From: Astropecten irregularis
Taxonomy: Eukaryota > Echinodermata > Asteroidea > Paxillosida > Astropectinidae
Length of the DNA stretch: 64,000 nucleotides
NCBI GenBank assembly: GCA_963971285.1
Contig: OZ020265.1
Coordinates: 4,194,270-4,258,269, forward strand
Direction: 5' to 3'
A program made the position numbers and the translations under genes. Under the pieces are notes generated by a model. It did no database searches, was not told the origin of the DNA, and saw only the letters and a list, made by a program, of their open reading frames with translations. Positions 10,430 through 25,000 of the stretch are shown here, in pieces (the first letter of the stretch is position 1; each line of letters starts with the position of its first letter).

Positions 10430-12905
10430 CAGTTGAATCTATACATGCTGCAAAGTACGTGCTTGATATCAACATTTCTCTCTCAAAAAAAGTTTTAATA
10501 AAAAAATCAACCAGACATCCTGTTGATCGGGAAGTAATTCATTTTGATTTTAGCCTGCAAACATGATGGAAATATGTGGGAATTAATAATAGATATCAGT
10601 TGAATGTCGCCCTCTGTAGGATCCATCAGGATGAGTGGAGTAGCTACCAAAATGTTGCTGTGTCTGTGTATAGGGATAGCAAATGCATACATCATGTCAA
10701 TATCACATTGATCAATATAATACTAAACAAGGCATATGATATCTAGACATGCAAAGTGAGGCACAAAAGCAACACACAGATGCTACTTATCAATACAGCA
10801 TGCAATATTTGACAACCATGTTCCTGTAGTCTCATCTTTACAAAGGTTGATCACATACAAACGATAAAGAGCAAAGCAGGACCATGTAAAGCAGTATAAC
10901 TGAACGGTATTTGCCCAATATACACTGTGAGTAGCGCCAACTGCCAGACACCATGCTGAGCTATTCTTGGTTCGTGACGTTGGTGTGGATACTCAAACTG
11001 ATTACCCACACTGACCCCCACACATACATCTGCACGTACAGGTGATCTGCATGCACGTATGCACAGACCTGTCACTAACATCTTGGGAATCCTGTAAAAT
11101 CTCCCCCCGAAAATGGGGGAATCACACTGCGCATGCGTTACTTTAGAAGTCAGGGGGCACAGCAAATTAACATACACGTACATGTCCGTGCATGCAGGCC
11201 AGTGGTAGTATAATCATACATATTCAACAGTGTGTCATATAGTAGTCACGTAGTGCACTACATTATAATACTCGCGGCCTTTACATGATTCCTAAGACGT
11301 TACAGAGAGGTCTTTACGTACATGAACTTGCCTGCGGAAAATCGGTTGGTACGTTTGAGTAACAACAATGTCGTGAACCAAGACTAATGCTCAGCATGTT
11401 TGTGCCAGTTGGCTTTGTACAGTAAATATGTTTACATGTCTGCTGCTAGATTCAGTTTGATAACCAACAAGCATCTTTGGACATGATCTGGTACTGACTA
11501 TCTGCATGCACCAAACAGGCTTACAACCATAAATCAGCTTTGGGAATTTAATGTGTGAAGATTTTATATGTTAAGATGAGAATCATTGCAAATGGACAAG
11601 GCACCAATGCCTATCAGACACTGTCAACAATTACATGTATCATGTACTATATTCCTGAATTCTTAAATATCTTATTTGCCAGAACATTTGTAAGAAACCA
11701 TGACTGCTGCTTATAGCTAGGATTGTTTGAAAAACAAAAGCTACATGTATTTATATCAAAGGTACAGTACTATATTCGTGACACGTTCATAGATTTACGT
11801 AGAACTTTCTGGGCATTAAGATAGTGCTGGTAGAAACATACCGTAAATATTTCTGCATGAAATTATAAGTGAATTTATCCAGAAATTAGTAATGGTAAAG
11901 CAAAGACAAAAAACTGATTTGATTTCTGGGTAAGATCAAAACCATTCTTTGTGTTTTATAAGAAAAGATTGAGTCAGGTTTTTGCTATTTTTCTTGTGAG
12001 TCGCGACTCAGATGTCCGATTGAGCTCAAATTTTCACAGATTTGTCATTTTATGTACATCATGCTGGATCAGACAAAGTGTGCATGCTGTGACCTTTACC
12101 AATCATGTATTATACCTTTGAGCAAACATAAAGGAACTATATTTAATTTTGTATTATGAATACTGTACAAAACTTTGTTAGTACTGGGTAAATGTTTATA
12201 CAAACAAGAAATGTTATCTGTTAATAGAGCGTGTATTCTTCTTGTTAACTCAAGTGCTATTAGGGCACATTAAGATTAATGACAAACACAAGAACAAACC
12301 AAAGTGGCACTCACATCCATAACGCTTGAAAAATACGTACGATTGTAGTTAATTACAAGTAATATGTATTAATGGAATTATTATATGGTTAACATGAGAA
12401 CACAGGATAAAATATTATACTCATTTTAAATAACTCACTGTCATTTAAGATTCAGATATTTATACAGCACATATAACCAACATGACATGAATGAATGACA
12501 GTCAGTTTGTGCTAATACTAGTTGCTCAGTGTCCATATCTCATCTACACAGATTCTATCTTCTTGTAATCATTTCTTCATGTGTGAAATGCTGCATGACA
12601 GTGCTTTTTGTAATGCCAATTATACAACAGAGTTATAAGGGAAAACAAGCCGCAAACAGGGTTTCTAAATTTCCCAACATCCCACACTTATATTTGACTA
12701 AACCGTAGCAGACAGCTTGATGTCTTATATAATTTGAGCTAGTTATAACAATGATCGTTGGCAACGATATGAACCCTGTTTAAGGCCATAATGGAAACAA
12801 TCTCATCACCAGAATGTGTATTCTAGGAAACATCACATTACATAAGGACTGATGATAATACTAGTCAGTATAACATACTAATCACTGGTAAGCACCCTAA
12901 ATGAG
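10430..12905 (-). other. Downstream flank / probable 3' UTR side of EPS8
   Basis: This follows the EPS8 stop codon on the minus strand. No open frame here has recognisable homology. A minus-strand ATTAAA hexamer (TTTAAT on plus at about 12142) is one candidate polyadenylation signal, about 760 nt after the stop, and another lies near 10494. Neither can be confirmed without transcripts. A sentence-length search on both strands showed no tRNA or other RNA gene. Confidence 0.4.
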
Positions 12906-13070
12906 TTAAAATGGGCTACCTCCATTAAGACCAGGAGGGGCAGCAGGAGTGAAATCAGGCGGGGGTGAGTTGAACGGTGAGCTTTCTTGTTCACTTGAAT
13001 TATCTGAATCTGATCGCACTTTCCGTCTATCCATGATAGCCTTCAGTTCAGAGGACGTGGTAGTAGAATC
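12906..13070 (-). CDS. EPS8: EPS8 exon 19, C-terminal end and stop
   Basis: 55 codons including [22 protein letters not shown] corresponds to the EPS8 ELEELM..F/R tail helix; the rest is Ser/Pro-rich and ends GLNGGSPF. Acceptor GTTGTCTTAG. Confidence 0.9.
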   Translation of the reverse strand, partial: DSTTTSSELKAIMDRRKVRSDSDNSSEQESSPFNSPPPDFTPAAPPGLNGGSPF

Positions 13071-16000
13071 CTAAGACAACAAAGAACAGTACCCCTCAGA
13101 ATGCAAATACCATCAACTGCACTTGCTGTATAATCATAGAGCTAGGTCTAGGGTATATTTTGATGTCTATGTACTAAGGCTGAGTTGGAACGGTCGGCAT
13201 GCCGAATTCCGATCGATGCAATCGGATTCCATTTTCGATTGTTCGTTCCGGTGTTCCGATGAAACAATAAAACACATAAGAAATACTTTTTCTTAACTTT
13301 TTGGTACTTCGGAATTTCGGAAGGAATATTTTACAGGGATCTCTCAACTAAATTACAAGCGGTACATTGGTGTAACATACTCGGTACTCCAACTGTGTTT
13401 TTGCACATGTTAAATGTCGGAATTTATTGTGTTTTTCGTTATTTTTGGGGTCACCAAAGTAGGTCATTGTTCGTGAATTAATTTATCGGAACACCGGAAC
13501 AAAAAAAAATCCAAGATGACTCAGCCTTACTATGTACTATTATTATAAGGCTTTACTTGGTTTAATTAAATGTCATTAATGCATTGGTCTTGCTGTTATG
13601 ATATTCAAATCAAATAATCATTGAAAAGTGAGCAAAGAGAAATTGACTTGAGTGGGATTTGAACCATCCACCACCGGATTCATTAAGAGCAGGAGAGCCT
13701 ATCTATCCAGCCCTATGTTGGTGGTGTCCCTAAGAGTCATTTATCTCCAAAGTCAATTATTGAACAAAGATAATTGACCATTAGCGACATCAACAACATT
13801 CATGTAGGACTGGATAGGTCAGTTGGTGGAGTGCCTGTACGGTATTCTTGTTTAAATCCCGCTCCAGTCAATTTTTCTTGGTTCAATTTTAAATGATTTA
13901 AAATTAATCCAGTCAGTTTCCCTTGTGGTTATTTGAGGATTATACATCAAATAATGATACAACGTTACTAAATTCAAAAATTTGCCAATGTTTTTTTTTA
14001 ATGATTGACCCCTAAAATGTCAAACCAGACACCGTGTCAATGGTTGAATGTATTCATGGAATAGTTAGCAAACCCTTGTAAACTTTCACAAAAAACTGTT
14101 AGAAAGGTGCAATGTTAGAGGGAAAGACGGTGCAAATTAAATAAATCCACCAACATACATGTAGGGCTTGATAGCTCAGTTGGTAAGAGTGCTGGTACGG
14201 TATTACAGAGGTTGCTGGTTCGGATCCTGCTCCAGTCAATTTTTCACTTTTCAATGTCATAATTTCAGAGTAATATTCATATTTTGCTTCACAAGTTGTT
14301 ACTTATTCTCACCTCCAGAGCTGCTTTCTGTACCATGAGCTGGCTGTATACACGGTTTGCATCATCAAAACAAACTTGACGCAATTCTTCTTTAGTAAGA
14401 CTGAAGAGCTGTGCTCCAGTCAGAACACCCAGACTGTCCACAGTGCTGTACAATCATGCAATGGAAAGATTGAGGTTAACATTTTATGTGACGAAAACTA
14501 ACAACAACAAAACATCACTCATACAAGCTCACAGTCGTGCTTCATATACTGTCTGTCTGAGGATGATTGTGAATAAAATGGTTCCATTGCAATTGCTTTA
14601 TATCCTTCTGTCCTCTGCAGTGCATTTACAGTGGAAGACCACTAGCGAATACCACTTGGCTACACCAAACTTGACGCTTGGCTCCCAAATTTTGGTGTAC
14701 AATGTATATGCCTGCTGAACAGTGTTCACTATATTGAAAGACCTCTATAACAAATAATCACTGAGCATCCAGCCGTGTTCGTTATAGCAACGTTCCACTG
14801 TACGAAGTTTACACCTTGGGATTATTGGAAGACATCTTCACTCCATTGGTTGATACCAACATAATGAACATACAATGTACACAGCGTTTTGATGAAGGGT
14901 TGATAAGCTGATGCATAAAGCGTAGCAACGCTTTAACCCCCCAAAATCCAAATATCTCCAAATTGTATACTATTGTTTTTACTATAAACAACATATCAGA
15001 TCCCATGTAAAACCTTAAACCCAAGGAATAATATTGATTGAACTATATAAAATGTATGCATTTAACTTTTTTTAAAGAGAAATAATTATATACAAAGTAA
15101 AGTACATGCATGTACACTGATGAAGAGATATTGGATACATCAACATCTTACTACCACAGGATTCAGATGCAATGATCATTACAAAGATCATTAGACTTTC
15201 CCTGTCCATGTCACTTGTACATGTATAACCAAATACAATTTGAAACAAATATGAAGTTCCTACATTTTAGATAGCACATTGATATCAAAAGCCTTTTCAC
15301 ACGATGCTTAAAAAACTTGCAAGGCTTGCAAATTTTTTTCATGCCTGAGAAATCTTACAAAAGTGTCACCATCTGAAAGGACACCAATGCTTGAGAGTGA
15401 CCGACGTCCCTGGTGAATCCTTGAGGAATTTCTCAAGCATGAGAAAAACATGCAAGCCTTTAGAGTTTTTTTTTGCATCATGTCAAAAGGGCTTTAGAAA
15501 TGATAGAGTGACATAATTTAAGTAGATGAACTGTGCTTACAGCTTGCTAAATCCCTTGTTGTGAAGCCACTTAGTAACATCCTCAGCTGATGATAAGTAG
15601 TTGATATTGAAGTTGGTATTGACAGAGCGACGGATATTATAGTTCCTTGGTGGTCCTTGGTTGACTCTCTTCATCAGCTCTTCATGTAGGTCTGTATGGG
15701 TCCTCTCTGCACGTTGTGGGATTAAATCTTCAACTATGTATAGGCCAGTAGTGCCATAGGATAATAGAGTGGTTTGATGACAGGTTGATGTCAGGGAAGG
15801 GGAATATTGATGCATATGAAAGGATTGCAGAGAGTAAAGTAGGAAAGGAGGGAAAAGCATAGCATTGTTAGTGCCTTGTTACCAGTTTAAAGCATTACAT
15901 CAATATCTTTAATGCACATGCACAAACTACTACTACATACTAGAACCCAACATGTATAAAAGGTAGTTCATGACACTGCCCAGTTACCAACTATCATTAC

Positions 16001-19000
16001 ACATAGAACGCATGGTATAGTAAGTAAAGCAGCATAAAAAATAGAGAAGATGGCAACATGTACAAGAACAGTAGCACATATTTCACTACCCAGCAATGCA
16101 AATGCCTATCAAGGTACTGCACTTATCTGTACATATGTAAAGTGGACCAATTTATATAAAACATTGAATTTGTTCCACCATCAAGATTAGTTCATCTTTA
16201 GTACTTAATGGCCTGCAGGTTAAGAAAGATTTGAGGCTTTGCATGGTGACAATTGGTATGTGGATCAGTTTGCAGAAACACCACGTCAGAATCGTTTGTA
16301 CTTTCGGCACTTCTTATTTCGTTGCAATTCTGGCTAGGTCTAAATATTTTGACTAGACTGCTCTAGTTATCATCAGGAGGCTGGCAGGTTACTGAGTCTA
16401 ACAACACTGCATTACGCCTATACCGCATAAAAGATCTATCCACAGTAAATTGAAGGTGTGGAAATATTTCTACCTTAAGATAATCTAAGATCATTTCTCA
16501 TAGAATCAACTGGATCAAACCAGGAACAAGAATAAAGCTACACATTTTGACCAAATTAATGTCAATGATGAAATGTTTGTTGGCTTGTTAGCTTGGATGC
16601 TAATGCAATTGCAGTTTAGTAGTATATTGAGTAAGCTTCATGCTGCAGGAAGCAACGAGTACATCAACCAGTCTGTCAAACCATTTAATGTCTTAAGGAG
16701 TGTAAGGCATGATGCCCACTCCATGATGAAATAAATAGTACGAAACAATAGTAAAATTGACTGACAAACATGAGCTATTCTACAAAGTAAATGTGACAAA
16801 TATTGACTCTTGATTTGTCACTTTGCATTTCAAGAGTAAATTTCCCAGAGTTAATATAAGTCAGCATGGCCCTGTATGATCATACTGGTTCAATGATACA
16901 TAGGCACTAAGAAGCCATAGGGTCTGTTTGTTTCAGGCATGCAATCAGTGATTATGTTGCTCCGGATCCCATTTTAGCATATCCTGCATGGTACATGGAT
17001 TTGCAAAATCACTGATCGTGTGCCTGAAACAAACAGGCCCCTCAACTACCCACACGACTGAATCCCAATCAGAGACATAACCTATAGACGGACAATAGCG
17101 GGTGCCAGAGAGTAATTTCAGGAACGTCGTCACATTAAAAAACCGTGGGAAAAATTGTGTGTCACGCAGTGGCATACATTAACAATGATTTTATGTTCAA
17201 AATCTCGCGAAAGATTCTAAAAGAGGCCAGTTGCGCACGAAATCTCGCGCTAGTTTCCTCTCATAAGTCAAGATTAAATTTCAAACATGAAAGTTTTCAT
17301 TCAATCTTTTCATTATTTGAGAAACATATATTACTGTGCAATGGTAAGTGACATACACTCCGGTGGGTTTAAAATGCATCAATGCCTATTCATCCACAAA
17401 TTCCTGTTTGAATAAATCCTCCCTATTCAATCGTGCATAAAAGTAACAATTTTTGCCCATGGTTTGGGAGTAGTCGGGTGCCGTCATGATTACAGTAGCC
17501 AGATGTCAATTTCCATACACGTTGTGGGTCTATAGGTTATATATGTCTATGATCCCAATCAATCTAGAAGTCTTTCTCATGTCTCATATGATTGAATCTA
17601 CCCATGTAGGCATGCAACTATTCCTCGGATCAGCTGATTTAATTTTTTTTTTTTTCACTTCACTCTTACACCATTGAAAAGTGAAAAATCCTGTACAAAG
17701 TATGACAAAGATTGGAGTTTACTCTCTTTTTGTGAAGTCCAAGTTGCATGTCTGCCTATGGTATGTCTATTGATCCATGTGATTTAGCTTACCATTGACT
17801 CCCTTCCTCTGCAGTTCCTTCTTGCGCAGGGTGTTCTTCAGTTGAGTGGCAAAATCTAGGCTGTTGTGTTCTGCAAGTTTTCATTTCATGATTCATCAAG
17901 AATTAAGACTTGTGAAATCTGACAAAAATTAATGCTATACAAATAGATAACATTTCATCATAAAATAATAATAAAGTGTTAAGATTTTAAAAGGCTATTA
18001 TCCTTTCCTGTGGTGTCCTGCTTTGATTTGAGATCAGTCTTATGCTGATGTGTGATATCAAGTGACACTTATATCTCTTACACTGTACACGCAAGTGTAC
18101 AATCAATCAATTGGGATAAATGCATTGTGCATAGAGGTTGAAGCCATGTAGGAAAAAACAACACCCGGCTACTGCAGAAAACCTTCAACATTCTGCAAGG
18201 ATCACCCCGCAGTGGAGCCAAGGATGAGGCAAGAATCAGGGAGGAGGTGACACCAGCTATCATCCAGCACCTGGGTCAAACATCTCAACCCAGCAAGGCC
18301 TCTAAGCAAGGAAAGTTCATCAACTCTGAACCAAGCATTTGCGTAGAGCAACTTGACGAAGAGAGATGAAGGTTTGTCAAGAGAACTTTAAGTAGTTATG
18401 CAAAAGTGTTGCGGGAATAATTCAATCTGTACTATTGGAATCTCTGCATTCCAGTCATTGATGAAGGATGCAGATGATTGGGTAGAGCAAGACATAAACT
18501 CAACATAGATGCCTCAACATCTTTATTGAATTCTCTAGCTTGACAAAAAGCAAATATAAGACTTCCTTCACAAAACTGATGAAAAGATGAAGTTTTATTG
18601 GCATCTTTCAATAATTTCCAATATCTTTAACATTAAAGCAATCTCCAACTGCTTTATGTGCTTTGATAGTGTTTCTTTTCCAAATGCATCATGATTAATG
18701 AATGCTGGCTACAAGTCAGCAAACACACCAATGCCCCATACAATAAGACCTCAGTGTCCTATTCTTGCCACAACAAGACCGGAAACAAGCAAGAAATCCT
18801 TTGTAGTGTCATCATGGCAGACAAGCTTCTGGAGACTGTGACCAAACACCACCTAAGCAGGCTCTTGTATACAGTTTACTAGTCATCAGCAAGATGGGCA
18901 ACACACATGAAATCCATATCATCTGACAGGGATCAGTTAGATGACAGCAGTATGCATGATTATAAAGGCTTAACTCAAGGGGCCTGCACAGAATATGAAC

Positions 19001-22000
19001 AACCTTAATAGAGAGTGTTGCTGTCAATAAGCACTCCGCACTAATGACGTCACAAAATCCCCGGATGTCAGACAAACATTGACTCAAACACGTAGTGTAC
19101 ATGGACGCGCGCACCTACCACACACGTTTGCATGGTTGCAATGTTTGTCTGAGATCGGGTGCTATTTTTAGCGCAAGTGCGGAGTGCTATTAGATAATCT
19201 TACCTCTTCTTGGGGCCATAGCAGGAACTGGGCCCGGTGGTGGAGGGGGTGGAGGAGGAGCCTGCAAATATAAAGAGAGGGTGTTTTCATATCAGGAAAT
19301 GTCACTCTTTATAGTGTGTTATCTTGCTAATTGAAATGGAAATACAATTTAAACAGAAACAAATACTGGGGAAAATCATAAATACTCTGAAAATTTCATT
19401 TTCACAAGGGCAGGGTAGCAGGGTATTAGTGACTGAATAAAACACAAAATTCATCCATATAAAAGAAAAATACACCCCCCCCCCCAAATAAAGGGACATA
19501 TTTTGACTTCCAAATCAATCATATAGTTTCAACAAGGCAAGAAAATGTCTTAACATTCCAAACAACCGACTGATATCTTAAACTTGGCATTGCCCCATAA
19601 AAATGATGTCAAATTACATATAATCAAAATGTTACAAGATTTGAATTAAGGCTTCATGTACAAACTATAGGTAGGAGCAGGGTGCACTTTCAAATCCAAC
19701 CTAAGCAAACTGCCACTCTGCAGTGTTTGGGCCAATTTCACAGCCTTACTTAGCACAACATTTGCTAACCATGAAATGTTTGTCTTAATAAAAAAAAGAG
19801 GTTTAGCAACTAAACATGCTAAATGTCCATGATGTGTTGTGCATTGCTTCTGATTGTTTTTTGGCTGTTGTTCGCTGACCATGAATATGAAATGGAATTT
19901 TTAATGGTGGTTTGTTTTATTGAAGAAGACATTTTGTGGTAAGCATGTCATGTACGTCAAACCTTATTTCAATGATTATGTACTTTTACATGAATACTGT
20001 TTACAGGGTTAATTATTGTATTGATTACATTACAAGTTACGTCCATCACTCTTCAGGGTTTATTACTGCGGTGTCCACGCCCGCCTTTTCATTGAAAACA
20101 AAAGAATTAACGCCCCGACACACTTTTACTGTGCTGTGGGAGATACACCGCAGGGCCAATTATATGAATCGCTTGTCAGATTCAGATTTAGGGGGCATAA
20201 ATGGCAAGTGCTTTAGGCACTCGCCTCTCACCAATGTGGCCCGAGTTCGATCCCGGCTTGGGTCATATGTGAGTAGAGTTGTGTGTTGGTTCTCTCCTAT
20301 GCTACGAGGGTTTTTCTCCGGGTTCTCCGGTTTTCCTCCCTCCATAAAACCAAGCACTTTCGATCTCAGGCTCCGTAATCATAATGGATTACCGGTATTG
20401 CTGGCAGCCGATCGGCGCCGATGAATACCGGCAATCCGATTACGTTGTAGCCCGCGCTTTGTAACTTTAAGAAAAAAGCGCGCAATAGATGCGTTTATTA
20501 TTATTATGTACAATACAGTTACTGTGGGAATTTGTGGTGGTGAACCTGCGTGTTGAAAGGCATTGTGGCATTTTGTTTGGTTTGGGACAGTAAGTCTACA
20601 GTAACACATCCATACCAATTCAATCAAACTCCAACAGCTGGAGCCTGTTGGAGTTTGTCAAGTTCAGTACCAAACCCGACCAAACCTGTGATCAACTGTT
20701 GAAGTATGTTTGATTCAGTATGCTTCCTAGTACAAGGGCCTGAGGGGTTAGGGTTAAAGGTGTTGCTGCAACGGGCAACAACACAGGTTAGTGGCATTCT
20801 GAAAAACTACGCTATTTTTGAGGAGTTCATTAAACACAACAGCCACAGAGGCAATTCAGCTGCCATGTAAAGATAGAATGTGTGTCAATCTCAAAATTAC
20901 ACATTCTTGTATCAATGAGGAGCATGCTGGGCACCCCTCAATTATGGAGTATATATGTTATACATATTCACCTGCTAGAAATGGGCAAATATTTATGCAC
21001 ACATTATGACTTGAACTGGTAACAAAACTACATTGGCCCTTTAAAGATCATTCAGGATATGAATGCATTACTGCATGTACTCTTAGGGTGGGATACAACC
21101 AGACACTGACAAGGATGAATTGCCATTACAATGTTAATAGTATACAAATATCACATGGTATGAGGGTGGACAGTCCATTTAGCTCCCCGAGGTGCTCCTC
21201 AGCTTTGCCTCGGGAACTACATGTAGTTTGACAACTTCCAACACTGACTGTTCTCCCAAAATAAACCATGTGATATTTGTTTTACAATACCTCATAAATA
21301 TTCTTTATTGTCCACAAATTCATAGAGATTAATATATTTTTATTAGCTTCATGTAGGTAGAAGTTCACCTATGCGCACTTCAAACTTTGCCTAATATGCA
21401 CAATTGCACAGTGAGATGTTCCATGCGCAGGAACAGTTCCGCAGATTCCCCGGCCTTCTCGTTGGTGATCTGCAAATATATCCACTGGCACGTGATGGTG
21501 AATTGACCAATTGGGATTTGGTTCTCGGTCATGAATATTTATGAGGTATAGTGATACAACTCACTCTGAAACACGACACAATACTTCATAAATAGTTGTA
21601 AAAACAAGAATGTCCATTACTGGTGGGATACAATTGGGCTTCCCGTTGGTTGAAGCAACTGCAGAATGTTCATGCATCTGTGCAGTCTTTGTGGTTCTTG
21701 CTTCTTTCAGTTCAGATAAAGGCTTTTTTGTACCTTGAGTGATATTCAAATTCCCTTTTAATTTCTTCTGTTTTCGTTGTTTTTCTCTTTTGTCATATTT
21801 AGCTATGATATACCACCTAGTCCGCTGTTTACATATGAGTGATAAACAGGGAGACAATTCAAGAGGCAAGCAGAAACAAGAAGATGACAAACTGGTTACT
21901 ACGCCATCAACATTCCTTCAATTATCACAGTTAAAGAATTCAGACCTAATCAAACAATTGATCATTCAGAAACATGTGTGACATAATTTAATGTTTCATA

Positions 22001-25000
22001 CTAAACCAAGGACTGTTTATAGCGTAATATTCATAGTCAACACACACTGCATTAATAAATACACTGAGCTTGTATCATTCACATCTTCAAGCAGATTCAG
22101 TGAGACAGTTGGTGATAGAGAAAATGAAGCAGTGTGATAATAATAAAGAGAAGAAAGGTTTGCATCAACACCATGTATAAACTCTTTCATGGATGTATGG
22201 AGTGCTCCTGAGGATGGCCAGAGTACACTTACCAGAGCGTCGAGATCAAACTTCTAAACTTCTCATCGGTTCTTTTCAGAACCACACATCCATAAAAGAG
22301 TTTATACATGGTGTCTCCTCAAACCTTTCTTTTCTTTAGTATGTTACTTCTACCATGGAAAGCTTCAAACCCTACTTTAGTGTAAGATCATTAGAATGAG
22401 ACCTCTTAACGTTCTACCCACCTGCTGCACAGAGCTGTTGCTATTGAAGAACTGATCAAATGAAGTGGAAGCTCCAAGCAATGGAGGTGAGGGTGGTGAC
22501 TGAGGGGAAGGGGCATGATGATTTGAGTTGAAGTTAGGGTTGCGTTGGGGCTGCTGCTGCTGCTGTGGCTGGCTTGGAGTGATAACAGACAGGATGGTGG
22601 AAGGAACATAGCCGTACTGTCCTGAAGAGTTTCGCACTTTCCACCATTTACGATTATCCTCAAGAAGCTGAAAAAACAAACAGTAGTGAATTGCCCCATT
22701 ACCATGCAGTTATGCAATTAACATGTTCATAATACTTCAGGACTGTTATTGTACTTGCATAAAAACCTTAAAATATAGTCCACAAAACTGTGCTTTATAC
22801 TTGCTGTATGTCATGTACATGTACATAAGATAAATCTTTCTTCTTGAGAGGGTATGTATTCAAAGCCAAAAATCTGAGGTTGAAACAATGAGTCGTCTAA
22901 ATGGTGGGCCTTTGAATCATGTTATCTGTGTATATGGAAAGTATACGTGATAAAGGAAGGTAGTGACCTCTGTACAGCTACTTTTGCTGGGGGCTTCTTT
23001 TTCAGCTCAACTTCCAGAAAGTGATATGATCTATACAAATTTCTAAAACAGCGGAATGCCACAATAATGAACATCGCAGGATACTACTGTGGTTGTTCGT
23101 TATAGTGATTTAAAGCACCACATTAGGTATGTATTGTACGCACAAATTGGGCGCCAAGGATGATGTTCAGTATAGCGGTGTTATACTGAAGTAACTAATT
23201 GAGTGAAATTCTGTAGTCTGACCAAGGTTTGCAAGAGAAACCTGCACAGCATGCTGTATAGTGCATTTATCATTGGTTGGCAAAATACCTCAAGTTTTTC
23301 TCCAGACATAATGGTCAACTCTTTAACATTGCGTGCTACAAAGTCAAAGAGAGGCTTGACGAAACCCTTGACCCCTGGTGGTAGTGGAGTAATGACTGAT
23401 GGTTTGGGAGAAACCACAGGTGGATTGTCTTGAGATCTACACACAGAAAGGGACAAACAAACATCACACTGTCAAGTAAAACAGAATCAATGATCTTGCT
23501 CATGAGGAATTCTAACATTTAGCTTTTGAGTACTAATTTTTGAAGCCCCATTTTTTGAGTTAATTTGAAACACATTAATGAGTTATTAAAGGTAATTTCA
23601 TACTGTGGTTTTTGTAAAAGAAATGCAGATTTATGGGTAGAAATATTAAGAAAGATACAGTAACAGTCATATGTGAAATTCTGTCCCATGCAGTGCCCTC
23701 TTTTAAAAAAAAAAAAAGTAAAAAGACACCCACTGTATTTTAAAAATCTTTTCACTGTTATTTTTTATCTTCTGAAGATACAAGTTTGATGCCCTGGATT
23801 CAAAAACATGTGTTACCAAGCTTAATTTCAAGTCATTAACCTTGAAAATCAGCAGATGAAATCATGAAGAAATCAACCATTCCCCAAAATAGTATGGTAG
23901 TGCGATTTTTGTAGGTAGACTTCCTACAAATTACTTCAGGGTTTCAGACTTGATTCAGATTAGTTAGGTACTTGTGATAATTCAATGATGAGATACTGAT
24001 ACCAGATGTTTATCAATTCAGCACCTGCAAAATTAGGTTAAATCAACTTATTTCCAAATTCTACTAAAAAATGCCTCTTCTGCCTTAAAACAAACCCTTA
24101 TTTTGAAATCTCAACTAGCGTATCTAGATAAATACAACATTTCAGGCAGAAAAAATGTTTAACGGTATGTTTCTACCATCACCATCTTTATGCCCTGTAA
24201 GTTATAAGTAAATCTGTGAAGATTTCTGTTTCGCATGCTACCAATGTATGATACTACCTTTAAAGAACAACAATCATAAACTTGCACAATATTAAGGCTC
24301 CAACAACACGTACTTTTGTTTTGATCACAAGGAAAGGAAAAGGCATTTAAGTAGCAACTCATCCAATACACAGGGAAAAATGAAGCACTTGTGCGGCTCA
24401 TTGTGGTGGGAGGCAAGTGTAACTGTCTATGTAGTTTGAGTAAAATATTCATAATCAATTGTGGTACCTGCTGCGACATTGGATTCAATGGGAGACTTTG
24501 GAGAACCAGCGCATGTCAACAGCGCATGTGCACGCAAAACAACGCGCGCATTGCTCACAATTGCGCACGCATTATTTGAGCGTGCGCTGTTGACTCAAGA
24601 CCTGTTCTCCAAAGTCTTCCATTCACCCCGCTGACCCCAGCTAGCTTGGTGGCCTAGTGGTATGGCATCTGCACTAGTAAGCAGGAGGTCATGGGTTACC
24701 TGAGCCAGCACATTAATTTGTTCAAGCACCGAGTATACAGTGCTCATTTACATTGGTGAAGGGCAAGCCTCGTTTGCATATTTCTATCTCCCCTATGAAT
24801 ATTCATACCTTGAGGTACTTGGACGTAGCTGATCAGACACAATGCTGCTGTTGCTGTTGCGCTTATGACCATTGTAAACATTATCTGAATAATCAGATCC
24901 CTGCAGTTATCAAACATATGAGTCAAAAAGAACATTAATCAACGCACAACATTAATAGCGTTCCGCACTTGCACTAAAAATAGCACGGACCTCAGACAAA

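Noticed and set aside
14170-14245. Candidate tRNA gene
   Set aside because: A and B boxes are good, but no acceptor or anticodon stem closes and the sequence continues into the shared SINE body.
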